Assembly: GCF_001724135.1 (NCBI RefSeq)
Contig: NZ_MEDS01000025.1
Coordinates: forward strand, 62,001 to 126,000
Source: Comamonas sp. SCN 65-56
Lineage (GTDB): Bacteria > Pseudomonadota > Gammaproteobacteria > Burkholderiales > Burkholderiaceae_C
Length of the DNA: 64,000 bases
Reading direction: 5' to 3'
Both the position numbers and the translations under genes were made by a program. This document shows positions 20,491 through 29,606 of this stretch, piece after piece. The notes below the pieces were generated by a model. The model did no database searches. It was not told where the DNA came from and saw only the letters and a list, made by a program, of their open reading frames with translations. Each line of letters starts with the position of its first letter. The stretch's first letter is position 1.

Positions 20491-20498
20491 TGAAAAGT
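20491..20498. repeat. 8-bp target site duplication TGAAAAGT (left copy)
   Basis: Identical octamer at 21574-21581 directly flanking the IS ends. Confidence 0.9.
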
Positions 20499-21573
20499 GG
20501 CTCTTATAGCGGATATTAGTGATGCCTCTTGCTCAGCGCTCTTTTGCCCACACCTTGGGAGTGAGGGCGCGCAAGCGCCCGCTCTGGGAGAAAGCAATGA
20601 GACAGCAGCAGATGGCGCGACTCATGGGTCGCTTGCCTGCGCTCACGCACCATCAGCGCCAGGCGCTCATGCAAGCGCTTGAAGCATTGAGCGCACGCGA
20701 CCTGGCCAGCGCCGTCGCTCAAGCACGCATTGGCGAGCACCCTGCCTGCCCGCACTGTGCCAGCACGCATATCGTCAAAAACGGCTCGGCCAGTGGTCTG
20801 CAGCGCTACAAGTGTCGCCAGTGCCAGCGCACCTTTAATGCGCTCAGCGGCACACCTCTGGCGCACCTGCACCTGCGCGGCAAATGGGCGGCGCATGCCA
20901 GTGCGCTCAGCCAAGGCCTGACATTGAGCCAGGTGGCGCGGCGCCTGCACGTTGCGCAAAGCACCGCCTTTCGCTGGCGCCATCGGTTTCTCTGCTGCGC
21001 CAAGGCGCTGCAGGCCAAGAGCTTGCGCGGCATTGCCGAGGCCGATGAGTCCTACTTTCTCGTCTCCGCCAAGGGGCAAAGGGGGCTGTTGCGCCGGGCG
21101 CGTCGACGCGGGGGCAAGGCCCTTGCTGGCTGCAAGGGCAGCGAATACACCCCGGTGCTCATGGCCCGCGATCGCTCTGGGGCGACAGCCAATCTGATCC
21201 TGGACACGAGCAAGGCGCAGAGCGTGCAAGCGGCTCTCGGGCCGCGACTGGCACGTGACGCCATCTTGTGCACTGATGCAAGCCGCACCTTGGCGTGCGC
21301 CGCCCGGGCCCTTGGTGTTGAACACCGCGCGGTCAACGTCAGCAGGCATGGGCCGGTCAGTGGGCCGTGGCATGTGCAGAACGTCAACGCCTTTGTCAGT
21401 CGCCTGCGTCAGTGGATGGTGCGCTTCAAGGGGGTCTGCACCAAGTACCTCGCTTCTTACCTGGGCTGGTTTCGCGTGCTCGATCGCGCGCCTGCTGGCG
21501 GCGTGCAACCCGCTGCAATGCTGGCTTTGGCGATGGGGTAACGGATGCATCATCAATAATCGCTAAAAGAGCC
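20499..21573 (+). mobile_element. IS1595-family insertion sequence, apparently intact
   Basis: Imperfect terminal inverted repeats (GGCTCTTATAGCGGATATTAGTGATGC vs GGCTCTTTTAGCGATTATTGATGATGC), 8-bp TSD TGAAAAGT, full transposase ORF. Confidence 0.9.
20519..21541 (+). CDS. IS1595-family transposase
   Basis: Zn-ribbon CPHCASTHIVKNG..RYKCRQCQRTFNALSGTPLAHL, DDE/N core AEADESYF..TDASRTL..HVQNVNAFVSRLRQWMVRFKGVCTKYLASYLGWFR. Confidence 0.92.
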   Translation: MMPLAQRSFAHTLGVRARKRPLWEKAMRQQQMARLMGRLPALTHHQRQALMQALEALSARDLASAVAQARIGEHPACPHCASTHIVKNGSASGLQRYKCRQCQRTFNALSGTPLAHLHLRGKWAAHASALSQGLTLSQVARRLHVAQSTAFRWRHRFLCCAKALQAKSLRGIAEADESYFLVSAKGQRGLLRRARRRGGKALAGCKGSEYTPVLMARDRSGATANLILDTSKAQSVQAALGPRLARDAILCTDASRTLACAARALGVEHRAVNVSRHGPVSGPWHVQNVNAFVSRLRQWMVRFKGVCTKYLASYLGWFRVLDRAPAGGVQPAAMLALAMG

Positions 21574-21581
21574 TGAAAAGT
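21574..21581. repeat. 8-bp target site duplication TGAAAAGT (right copy)
   Basis: Identical to 20491-20498. Confidence 0.9.
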
Positions 21582-21625
21582 GGCTCAAACGCCCTGTAGT
21601 CAATCGCTACCAGCTATCTTTCATG
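21574..21625. repeat. Dispersed palindromic repeat copy 3 (intergenic, contains IS1595 target site)
   Basis: Reverse strand GATAGCTGGTAGCGATTGACTACAGGGCGTTTGAGCCACTTTTCA. Confidence 0.5.
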
Positions 21626-21627
21626 AA

Positions 21628-22614
21628 TCACTGTTGCGCTTTGCCTCGCACCGCCTTGGCCGCCTGCACGGGCGCCGCATGGCGCACGCAGTAATACAGC
21701 CCATTGGGCACGCTGGCGATGAAATTCGGGCGCACGCGCGAATCGCCATCCTGCGCCAGCGCGGTGTCGTACAGGCCGCTTTGCACGTGGTACATACCGC
21801 CTTCGCGCAAGGCCACGCCGCCGCCATAAAAGCCCGCCGCCTCGGCCATCTCCAGCTCGGCGGCGGTGGGCAGCACCGCGCCTTGCGTGGCGCAGTAGCG
21901 CACCGCCACCTCGCGCGACACCAGCCGGTCCATATGCCCGGGCGCGGCGGCAATCCACTCGCCCGCACTGGCGGGCCGGCGGTGGGCGGAAAAGCGCGCG
22001 CCCTCAAAATAGTCGAACACCTGCGTGGCCAGCGTCTTGGCCAGCAGGTTCACCGGCACCGTGGCAGAAAAGCTTTGCGAGGCGCCGCTGCGCAGCTTCA
22101 CCAGCGTGAACGTGGCCTGCACCAGGTTGCCATCCAGCCGTGTATAGGTGATGTAGCCCGCCAGCTGCACGCGGTCGATGCGCTTTTTGAGGTCATCGAG
22201 CACCATGGGCCGCTGCAGCTGCTGCGGCGTGATGTCGGCGAAATCAAAATGCAGCTTGGGGTTGGCCATCCCGCGCTGGCGCGCGAGCGCATCAAGCTCG
22301 GCGATCAGCTGCACGTTCAGGCTGCGCCCGAGCTCGTTGAGTGCGCCTTGCTGGGCATGTGCCTGCAGGGTGTCGACCGCCTGCAGAGCGGCGACCAACT
22401 TTTCCGGATCGCCCTTGCCCGCGTGCAGATTGGCAATCGCCTGGCGATCCTGCGCGTATTCGGCGAGGTCGGAGGCGCGCACCACCGCGATGTTGGGCCA
22501 GACGGCAAAGCGCTGCTGCGCCGGATCACGAAAATCCTGCGCGCCTGCACCGACGGTCAGGCTGCAGCACAGCCACAGCAACCACCAGCGCGCCAGAGTC
22601 GCCCACCGCATCAC
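21628..22614 (-). CDS. Putative secreted protein of unknown function encoded between flgH and flgI (gene X)
   Basis: 328 aa with signal-peptide-like N-terminus (MMRWATLARWWLLWLCCSLTVGAGAQ); C-terminal segment YCATQGAVLPTAAELEMAEAAGFYGGG..NGLYYCVRH resembles FGE-sulfatase/C-type-lectin-like pattern. Confidence 0.75.
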   Translation of the reverse strand: MMRWATLARWWLLWLCCSLTVGAGAQDFRDPAQQRFAVWPNIAVVRASDLAEYAQDRQAIANLHAGKGDPEKLVAALQAVDTLQAHAQQGALNELGRSLNVQLIAELDALARQRGMANPKLHFDFADITPQQLQRPMVLDDLKKRIDRVQLAGYITYTRLDGNLVQATFTLVKLRSGASQSFSATVPVNLLAKTLATQVFDYFEGARFSAHRRPASAGEWIAAAPGHMDRLVSREVAVRYCATQGAVLPTAAELEMAEAAGFYGGGVALREGGMYHVQSGLYDTALAQDGDSRVRPNFIASVPNGLYYCVRHAAPVQAAKAVRGKAQQ

Positions 22615-22618
22615 GGCC

Positions 22619-23323
22619 TCAGAAGGGGGTAATGCTGTTGAACGCGCGTGCCAGCCAGCCCATGGCCTGCACCTCGGCCTGCTCGCCCAGACCGCGCGAG
22701 ATCACGCGCACATTGGCCACATACTGCGAATCGATGACGTTGCCGGTGTGCCCGTTGGGGCCGCGGCGCAGATGGCGCGGATCGACGATGCCCGAAAAAC
22801 GCAGCACATCGACGGCGCGGTTCACGCCCACCTGCTTTTCGCCGGTGATGACCAGATTGCCGTTGGGCAGCACCTCGGAGACGATGGCGGTGACGCTGCT
22901 CTTGAACTGGTTGGTGCTGCTGGTATCGCCCTTGCCACTGAAGTCGCTGTCGTAGCCCGCGCCGATGCCGCTGCGCCCGGCAATCTTGCTGACCGCCCCG
23001 GGCGCCAGCAGCGGCAGCGCCGTGATGCTGCCGCTGTTTTTGGAGGTGCGGCCGACGTTGGACTGGCTGTTTTGCTTGGCATCTATGGTTTCGAGGATTT
23101 CGATCGTCACCAGATCGCCGACGAACCGCGCGCGCTGATCCTCCATCACCGGGCGGTAGGTAGCGGAGTTGAAAAGGCTGCCAGAGGCCGGCCCCGTGGC
23201 CTGCGGTGCGGGCGCCAGGCGCGGCGGCTCGGTGGGCAGCACATCCACCGGTGGCGGCGGATTGATGCTGGCACAGCCGGCAGCGAGCAATGCCAGGGCG
23301 CAGGAAAGCAAGCGGACAAGCAT
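22619..23323 (-). CDS. flgH: Flagellar L-ring protein FlgH
   Basis: Lipoprotein signal LLAAGCASINP; GSLFNSATYRPVMEDQRARFVGDLVTIEI. Confidence 0.95.
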   Translation of the reverse strand: MLVRLLSCALALLAAGCASINPPPPVDVLPTEPPRLAPAPQATGPASGSLFNSATYRPVMEDQRARFVGDLVTIEILETIDAKQNSQSNVGRTSKNSGSITALPLLAPGAVSKIAGRSGIGAGYDSDFSGKGDTSSTNQFKSSVTAIVSEVLPNGNLVITGEKQVGVNRAVDVLRFSGIVDPRHLRRGPNGHTGNVIDSQYVANVRVISRGLGEQAEVQAMGWLARAFNSITPF

Positions 23324-23335
23324 GGTGGCCCCCCG

Positions 23336-24118
23336 TCAAAGTTGCGACAGACGCGAGAGCATCTGATCGCTGGTCTGCACCGCCTTGGAGTTGAGGTCGT
23401 AGGCGCGCTGGGTCTGGATCATGTTGATGAGTTCCTCCACCACGTTGACGTTGGAGTTCTCGACGAAACCCTGCTTGATGATCCCCAGCCCATTGGTGCC
23501 GGGCTGGCCCTGCTGTGGCGCACCCGAGGCGGCCGACTCCTTGAACAGGTTCTGCCCCACCGGCTCCAGTCCGGCCGGGTTGATGAAGCTGGACATCGTG
23601 AGCTGACCAATCTGCTGCGGCGCGGCATTGCCGGCGACGGTGACCGAGACCGTGCCATCTTGCGCAATGCTGATGGCCTTGGTGTCCGGCGGCACCGTCA
23701 GGCCCGGCGCCACGGGCAGGCCGTTGGAAGTGACCACCCGCCCCTGGGAATCGAGCTTGAACGAACCATCGCGCGTGTAGGCCGTGGTGCCATCGGGCAT
23801 GGAAATTTCAAGGAAACCCTTGCCGTCGATCGCCACATCCAGATTGTTGTCGGTCTGTTGCAGGCTGCCCTGCGTGAACTTGCGGCTGGTGGCCACCACG
23901 TTCACGCCCAGGCCCAGATGCAATCCGGTGGGCAGCTGGTTTTGCTCGTCGGTCTGCGCGCCGACCTGGCGCAGGTTCTGATAGACGAGGTCCTCGAACA
24001 CCGCGTTGTTGCGCTTGAAGCCGGTGGTGGAGACGTTGGCCAGGTTGTGCGAGATCACGTCCAGCTGCGTCTGCTGCGCCGTCATGCCGGTCTTGGCGAT
24101 CCAGAGCGAATTCATCAT
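23336..24118 (-). CDS. flgG: Flagellar distal rod protein FlgG
   Basis: MMNSLWIAKTGMTAQQTQLDVISHNLANVSTTGFKRNNAVFEDLVYQNLRQVG. Confidence 0.97.
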   Translation of the reverse strand: MMNSLWIAKTGMTAQQTQLDVISHNLANVSTTGFKRNNAVFEDLVYQNLRQVGAQTDEQNQLPTGLHLGLGVNVVATSRKFTQGSLQQTDNNLDVAIDGKGFLEISMPDGTTAYTRDGSFKLDSQGRVVTSNGLPVAPGLTVPPDTKAISIAQDGTVSVTVAGNAAPQQIGQLTMSSFINPAGLEPVGQNLFKESAASGAPQQGQPGTNGLGIIKQGFVENSNVNVVEELINMIQTQRAYDLNSKAVQTSDQMLSRLSQL

Positions 24119-24130
24119 GGCGAAAACTCC

Positions 24131-24871
24131 TTATCCGTTGAGGCTGAGCAAGCGCCCGGCGCTCTTGTCGTCGCTCTCCGCCGTCTGCAAGAGCTTCATC
24201 TGCTGCTCGAACTGCCGCGCCGCCGCGATCATCCCGACCATGCACTCCACCGCGTTCACATTGGAGCCTTCGAGCATGCCGGCGCGCATCTGGGCGTTCG
24301 GGTCCTGCGCCAGCGGGTCACCGGCCGCGGTGCGAAACAATCCGTCATCGCCGCGTTTGAGCGGCGTATCGGCCGTTTCGGTGGCCAGCTTCAGCCGCCC
24401 CACCGCCTGCGCCGGCTGGCCCTGCAGCTTGGCAGTGACGGTGCCATCGCCACCGAGCACGATGTCGGCCCCCTGCGGGATGTCGATCGGCGCGCCGCCG
24501 TCGGAAAGCACCGACAAACCGTTGCCGGTGACCAGTTGCCCTTGCGCCGTCACCTGGAAGTCGCCGGCGCGCGTGTAGGCCTCGGTACCGTCGAGTCCCT
24601 GCACCGCAAACCAGGCATTGCCGACCGCCATGGCATCGAGCGGCCGGCCGGTGGTCTGCGCCGGGCCGGCGCTGGTGCGATGGCCGGATGTCGCCTCAAG
24701 CGCAAACACCCGCGTCTTGGCGCCGTCGCCCTGCATGGGCACCGAGCGGAAATTCGCCATCTCGGCACGAAAACCCGTGGTGGAGGCATTCGCCAGATTG
24801 TTGGCCAGCACCGCCTGGCGGTTCATCGAGGCGTTGGCGCCCGTCATCGAGGTGTAGATGATGCGATCCAT
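24131..24871 (-). CDS. flgF: Flagellar proximal rod protein FlgF
   Basis: MDRIIYTSMTGANASMNRQAVLANNLANASTTGFRAEMANFRSVP. Confidence 0.97.
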   Translation of the reverse strand: MDRIIYTSMTGANASMNRQAVLANNLANASTTGFRAEMANFRSVPMQGDGAKTRVFALEATSGHRTSAGPAQTTGRPLDAMAVGNAWFAVQGLDGTEAYTRAGDFQVTAQGQLVTGNGLSVLSDGGAPIDIPQGADIVLGGDGTVTAKLQGQPAQAVGRLKLATETADTPLKRGDDGLFRTAAGDPLAQDPNAQMRAGMLEGSNVNAVECMVGMIAAARQFEQQMKLLQTAESDDKSAGRLLSLNG

Positions 24872-24897
24872 GGCGCGTGCTCCTCAGCCTTGCTTCA

Positions 24898-26154
24898 TCA
24901 CCGCAGGTTGACCAGCGTGGACATCACCTGGTCCTGCGTCTTGATGGTCTGCGCATTGGCCTGGTAGGCGCGCTGCGCGGTCATCATGTTCACCAGTTCG
25001 GCCGTCAGGTCGACATTGGAATCCTCCAGCGCCCCGGCGCGCAGGGCGCCGAAGTTGCCGCTGGTCGGAGTGCCCATGATGGGTTGGCCCGAGCTGAAGG
25101 TCTCCATCCACAGGTTGTTGCCTACGTCCGCCAAGCCTTGCGTGTTGCGAAACGAGGCCAGTGCAATCTGCCCCTCGGGGCGGCTCACGCCATTGGAATA
25201 GCGCGTGAGAATGGTGCCATCCGGGCCGATGTTGATGCCGGTCAGCTGCCCCGAGGTGTAGCCATCCTGGGTGAGTTCGGTGACGGCGAATTTGGTGCCG
25301 AACTGCGTCGCCTTGCTCAGGTCAATGGTGACCGGGAACGGCGCTGGCGGGTTGTTCGGGTTGGTCAGTGCCGGGTCCACGGTCAGCGTCAGTGGCGAGC
25401 CGCTGGTCAGCACGCCCGTGCCGTCGAACACCAGCTGTCCCACCGGCGTCGCCACCACGGGCGGCGTCGCCGTCGGGTCATCGAGCTTGTCGTAGATGTC
25501 CCAGGTGTTGGACGTTGCCGTCTTCTGGAAATACAGACTGACAGGCACGGCCACGCCCTGGCTGTCGTAGACGTTGACCGAAGTGCCATAGGCCGAGCGC
25601 GGCGTCGCGGCAATCGGGGGCGGGCCGGCGCTGCCCGCCGCATCGGTGGCGCGCGCATCCAGGTTCATCGACACCACGACGTTCTCCGTCACCTTGGCCG
25701 CGATCGGCGCACCGGCCGGGAACACCATCGGGGTGGGCGAGCTGGCGCTGCGCTGCCCCGTCAGCGGATCGACCGGGTAGCCCATGAGCTGCGCCATGTT
25801 GTTGGTCAGGACGTTGCCCTTGTCATCGAGCTTGAAATTGCCGGCGCGCGTGTAGGCCATGCTGCCATCGGGCTGCCTCACCTGGAAGAAGCCATTGCCG
25901 TTGATGGCCACATCCAGGTTGTTGCCGGTAATGGAAATATTGCCCTGGGTGAACTGCTGCGCCACCGCATCCACCTGCACGCCGATGCCGGCGTTGTTGC
26001 CGCCCGCCGAGCCGATGGCCGTGGCCACCATCTCGGCGAACTCGGTGCGCGAGGCCTTGAAGCCCACGGTTTGCGAGTTGGCGATGTTGTGGCCGATCAC
26101 GTCCAGGTTCTTGCTGGCAGCGTTGAGACCGGTCAATCCTTGCTGGAATCCCAT
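24898..26154 (-). CDS. flgE: Flagellar hook protein FlgE
   Basis: MGFQQGLTGLNAASKNLDVIGHNIANSQTVGFKASRTEFAEMVA; C-terminal SNVDLTAELVNMMTAQRAYQANAQTIKTQDQVM. Confidence 0.97.
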   Translation of the reverse strand: MGFQQGLTGLNAASKNLDVIGHNIANSQTVGFKASRTEFAEMVATAIGSAGGNNAGIGVQVDAVAQQFTQGNISITGNNLDVAINGNGFFQVRQPDGSMAYTRAGNFKLDDKGNVLTNNMAQLMGYPVDPLTGQRSASSPTPMVFPAGAPIAAKVTENVVVSMNLDARATDAAGSAGPPPIAATPRSAYGTSVNVYDSQGVAVPVSLYFQKTATSNTWDIYDKLDDPTATPPVVATPVGQLVFDGTGVLTSGSPLTLTVDPALTNPNNPPAPFPVTIDLSKATQFGTKFAVTELTQDGYTSGQLTGINIGPDGTILTRYSNGVSRPEGQIALASFRNTQGLADVGNNLWMETFSSGQPIMGTPTSGNFGALRAGALEDSNVDLTAELVNMMTAQRAYQANAQTIKTQDQVMSTLVNLR

Positions 26155-26184
26155 GGTGTGCTCCTGAAAATCGCTGGGCTGGTG

Positions 26185-26847
26185 TCAGACAACGCCACGA
26201 ATGGCGGAATAGGCGACGGTGGAGCCATTGCCCAACGTCAGCGTGAGGCCCTTGGCGTCGGTACCCGTGGCGAGCACCGGCTGCTGCATCAGCGGCGTGG
26301 CGGTCACGGCATCCTTGCCGTTGGCGGCAACGACGCGGTAATGCAGCGCACTGGCGTCGCCGCTGTAGCCGCTCGCATCCCACTCAAAGGCGTGGCGTCC
26401 GCCGCCCTGCGCACCCAGCGGCACGCTGCCAACCACGTTGCCGCCGGGGGTGACGACTTCCACCTTCACGTCGGTCGCCGCCTGGTCCAGATCGAACAGT
26501 CCCTGGCCCTTGCCGGCGCTGACGCTCAATGCATCGCCCTCGGCCAAGACCGAGCGGCCAATCAGCGAGACGCCCGCCAGCTGCTGCATGCCGGCGAACT
26601 GCTGCGACAGCGACTGCACCGTCTGGTTGAGCTGCTGAATGCCGGTGACGGTGTTGATCTGCGCCATCTGCGTCGTCATTTGCGCGTTGTCCATCGGATT
26701 CATCGGGTCCTGGTGCTGCAGCTGCGCCACCAGCAGCTTGAGGAACCGGTCCTGCATCGCGTTCGGGTCGGTATTTTTCTGCGTGGTGCTGGACGTGCTC
26801 GCGGCGCCGGCATCGAGCGCGCTGGTGTCTATGGGGCTCATGAACAT
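26185..26847 (-). CDS. flgD: Flagellar hook assembly protein FlgD
   Basis: DRFLKLLVAQLQHQDPMNPMDNAQMTTQMAQINTVTGIQQLN. Confidence 0.95.
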   Translation of the reverse strand: MFMSPIDTSALDAGAASTSSTTQKNTDPNAMQDRFLKLLVAQLQHQDPMNPMDNAQMTTQMAQINTVTGIQQLNQTVQSLSQQFAGMQQLAGVSLIGRSVLAEGDALSVSAGKGQGLFDLDQAATDVKVEVVTPGGNVVGSVPLGAQGGGRHAFEWDASGYSGDASALHYRVVAANGKDAVTATPLMQQPVLATGTDAKGLTLTLGNGSTVAYSAIRGVV

Positions 26848-26863
26848 GGGATGGCTCCGGGGC

Positions 26864-27268
26864 TCACTGGCCCATCTGCAAGGTCTTGAGCAGCAGCCCC
26901 TTGGCCGTGTTCATCACCTCGACGTTGTTCTGGTAGGCGCGCGAGGCGGAGATCATGTTGACCATCTCCTCCACCGCGTTGACGTTGGAATGCGTCACAT
27001 ACCCCTCCCCATCGGCCAGCGGGTTGGTCGGATCCAGCACGCGCCGCCCGGGCGTATCGCTTTCCTGGATGGTGGAGACCTTCACGCCGGCAGCGCCATC
27101 CGTGCCCATGGGCGTGGTCTGGAATACCACCTGGCGCGCCTTGTAGCTCTGACCATCGGGGCCTGCCACCGCGTCGACGTTGGCCAGATTGCTGGCCACC
27201 ACGTTCAGGCGCTGCGCCTGCGCGCCGATGGCGCTGGCGGAAATGTTGAAGATGGAGAACATCGACAT
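26864..27268 (-). CDS. flgC: Flagellar basal-body rod protein FlgC
   Basis: MSMFSIFNISASAIGAQAQRLNVVASNLANVDAVAGPDGQSYKARQVVF. Confidence 0.97.
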   Translation of the reverse strand: MSMFSIFNISASAIGAQAQRLNVVASNLANVDAVAGPDGQSYKARQVVFQTTPMGTDGAAGVKVSTIQESDTPGRRVLDPTNPLADGEGYVTHSNVNAVEEMVNMISASRAYQNNVEVMNTAKGLLLKTLQMGQ

Positions 27269-27289
27269 GGCGGCTCCTCAGTGCAGCGG

Positions 27290-27701
27290 CTACTGGCCGG
27301 TGATCGCACTCTGCAGCGTGCGCGACTGGTAATTGATGAAGCGCAGCGTGGCCTCGTAGCGCACCGCGTTGTCCATGAAGGCCGCACGCTCGCGGTCCAT
27401 GTCCACGCTGTTGTTGTCCAGCGCCGGCTCGGTCTGCAGCGCATAGCCGGGCTGCTGCGGCCCGGAAGCCACCGGATGCAGCGGGATATGGCGCGGGTTG
27501 CTCGTGCCCTGCGCGGCAAGCCGGCTGCCGGCCGACGACGCATCCGCCTGCTGCAAGGCGTCGGCAAATTTGAAATCCCGCGCCTTGTAGCCCGGCGTAT
27601 CGGCATTGGCAATATTGCTCGCGAGCACGCGCTGGCGTTCGGAGCGCAGCATCAGCGCGTTGCCTTGCAGATTCAGCGAAGAGGTCAGTTTGTCGAGCAT
27701 G
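27290..27701 (-). CDS. flgB: Flagellar basal-body rod protein FlgB
   Basis: MLDKLTSSLNLQGNALMLRSERQRVLASNIANADTPGYKARDFKFADAL; start at 27701. Confidence 0.96.
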
Positions 27702-27914
27702 CTTTGGCCTCGCATGGTGCAGAGGATGGGTCGTCAGGGCCACGGGGACTTCATGGCGTGCGTCGATTATGGAAACCGCGGCCGATTTCTAAAGGGCAAT
27801 AAGCGCTGGCTGCCGGCCGCTGTTTCCCGCTTCAGCGCACCGGCAACTGCCCTACAGTGGCAGGCGTCCCATAGTCCCTGTGCGGGACTGAAGCAAGACT
27901 GGAGGTTGGGCACC

Positions 27915-28640
27915 ATGAAGCTATTTCGCCTGATGCACGTCATGACCGTCGCGGCTCTCTCGCTGCTGCTGGCGTGGCCTGCGCATGCACAGCAGCAGGT
28001 GAACACGCCGCAGGACCTGGTGGCGCTGACGCAGCAATGGGTGGACCAGGCGCTGGCCCAGCTGCCCGCCGATGCCTCGCCACTGCGCATGCAGGTCCAG
28101 GTCGGGCAGCTCGACTCACGCCTGCGGCTCGCACCGTGCCAACGCGTGGAACCCTATCTGCCCCCGGGCGCACGCCTGTGGGGGCGCACCCGGCTGGGCT
28201 TGCGCTGTCTGGAGGGTGAAACCCGCTGGAACGTTTTCCTGCCGCTCACGGTGCAGGCCTTTGGCCCGGCCTGGGTGCTCACCGGCAACGTCGCCAGCGG
28301 CGCCACGCTGACCGAAAGCGATGCCATGCAGTCCGAAGTGGACTGGGCCGCCAACCCCGCCGCGGTGGTGACCAACCCGCAGGCCTGGGTGGGCCAGGTC
28401 GCTGCACTGCCGCTCTCCGCCGGGCAGGCACTGCGCCAGAACATGGTGCGCGCGCCCTATCTGTTCAAGGCCGGCGCGCCGGTACAGATCCGGGTACAGG
28501 GGCCGGGCTTTGCCGTTACCTCGTCGGGCCAGGCAATGGCTGCCGGCGCTGCGGGGCAAAATGTGCGCATACGCATGGCCAATGGCAAGATAATATCCGG
28601 CATTGTCAATTTTGACGGAACAATTGAAGCGGCTTTATGA
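27915..28640 (+). CDS. flgA: Flagellar basal body P-ring formation chaperone FlgA
   Basis: Signal peptide MKLFRLMHVMTVAALSLLLAWPAHAQ; SAF-like C-terminus GQNVRIRMANGKIISGIVNFDGTIEA. Confidence 0.95.
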   Translation: MKLFRLMHVMTVAALSLLLAWPAHAQQQVNTPQDLVALTQQWVDQALAQLPADASPLRMQVQVGQLDSRLRLAPCQRVEPYLPPGARLWGRTRLGLRCLEGETRWNVFLPLTVQAFGPAWVLTGNVASGATLTESDAMQSEVDWAANPAAVVTNPQAWVGQVAALPLSAGQALRQNMVRAPYLFKAGAPVQIRVQGPGFAVTSSGQAMAAGAAGQNVRIRMANGKIISGIVNFDGTIEAAL

Positions 28641-28668
28641 TGCACTGGTGCTCCGCCAACAAATTCCC

Positions 28669-28695
28669 TCAAGATCGATGCGGAGTTGCCGTTAA
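28669..28695 (+). promoter_or_regulatory. Predicted sigma-28 (FliA) promoter upstream of flgM
   Basis: TCAAGATC-N11-GCCGTTAA, compare consensus TAAAGTTT-N11-GCCGATAA. Confidence 0.75.
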
Positions 28696-28740
28696 CCTGC
28701 CTACAGGCCCCATGCCATGTCCGGGGCGGCGGAGAGTGTC

Positions 28741-29082
28741 ATGAAAATCGGAAACAACGCAGACCTTGCCAGCACGCTGTCGCACACCGCTGCCGCCAAG
28801 CAACAGGCCAAGGTTGCAGCCACGCCCGCCCCTGCCGCTGAAACCGCTGCACGCTCCGCTGCCAAGGCGGGAAACGCCGGCGTGCCGGTCACGCTCTCAG
28901 AGAACGTGCTCACGGCCGCGCTGGGGCGCAGCGCCACCGATTTCAATGCCGAGAAGGTGGCCGCCGTCAAAAGCGCCATTGAAAAGGGGAGCTTTCGCGT
29001 GAACGCCGAAGCGGTGGCGGACAAGATGCTGGAAAACGCCGCCGAAACCCTGTCCTACGCGCAGGCGCGTCGCAGTCACTGA
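28741..29082 (+). CDS. flgM: Negative regulator of flagellin synthesis (anti-sigma-28) FlgM
   Basis: MKIGNNADLAS..; C-terminal FNAEKVAAVKSAIEKGSFRVNAEAVADKMLENA typical of FlgM. Confidence 0.92.
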   Translation: MKIGNNADLASTLSHTAAAKQQAKVAATPAPAAETAARSAAKAGNAGVPVTLSENVLTAALGRSATDFNAEKVAAVKSAIEKGSFRVNAEAVADKMLENAAETLSYAQARRSH

Positions 29083-29098
29083 ACCCCAAGACGGCTCC

Positions 29099-29446
29099 AT
29101 GCCTGTGGGCACCCCGCTGGACCAACTGGAAGCTGCGCTGTCCGAGCTCCAGGCCAGCATTGCCTCGCCCAACCCCGATGCCGTGCCAGCGCGTGCGCAG
29201 GCCGTTCGCGCCGCTATGGGCGCACTGGCCGACTGGATGGCCCAAACCACCGAGAGCCAGCGGCCGCATGATTGCGCATTGCGCCTGCAGGCGCTGGGCG
29301 CACGGCTGGGCAGCACCCGCGAGCAACTGGCGCGCATGCTGGCAATCACCGGGCAGCAAGCGGCATCGCTGCTTCCCCCGGCCGATGCCGTCACCTATGG
29401 GCCATCGAACGCCAGCAAGGCGAGGATCTACCGCGCGCCCGGTTGA
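29099..29446 (+). CDS. flgN: Flagellar protein FlgN
   Basis: Small helical protein directly downstream of flgM; positional plus LGSTREQLARMLAITGQQAASLLP. Confidence 0.75.
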   Translation: MPVGTPLDQLEAALSELQASIASPNPDAVPARAQAVRAAMGALADWMAQTTESQRPHDCALRLQALGARLGSTREQLARMLAITGQQAASLLPPADAVTYGPSNASKARIYRAPG

Positions 29447-29486
29447 ATCCTGACCAAGCCACCAGATGCGTGCCGTATTTCAGACT

Positions 29487-29575
29487 CCTTCCCCCTTTGG
29501 GGGAAGGCATGGATGGGGGCCCGCACACGCAGAACGCTGACCTTCAGGTGCTGCAGATCCCCAATGGGGAAGGAG
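29487..29575. terminator. Bidirectional hairpin/repeat region between convergent flgN and fliA
   Basis: CCTTCCCCCTTTGGGGGAAGG perfect hairpin at 29487-29507 plus inverted partner CCCCAATGGGGAAGGAG at 29559-29575. Confidence 0.55.
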
Positions 29576-29606
29576 CAACAGCCACCTGAGGCATGTGCCG
29601 ATCAAG

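Noticed and set aside
22178-24967. 929-aa plus-strand ORF
   Set aside because: Antisense to geneX-flgH-flgG-flgF; composition typical of reverse-complement reading frames.
24877-26889. 670-aa plus-strand ORF
   Set aside because: Antisense to flgE-flgD, no domain-like sequence.
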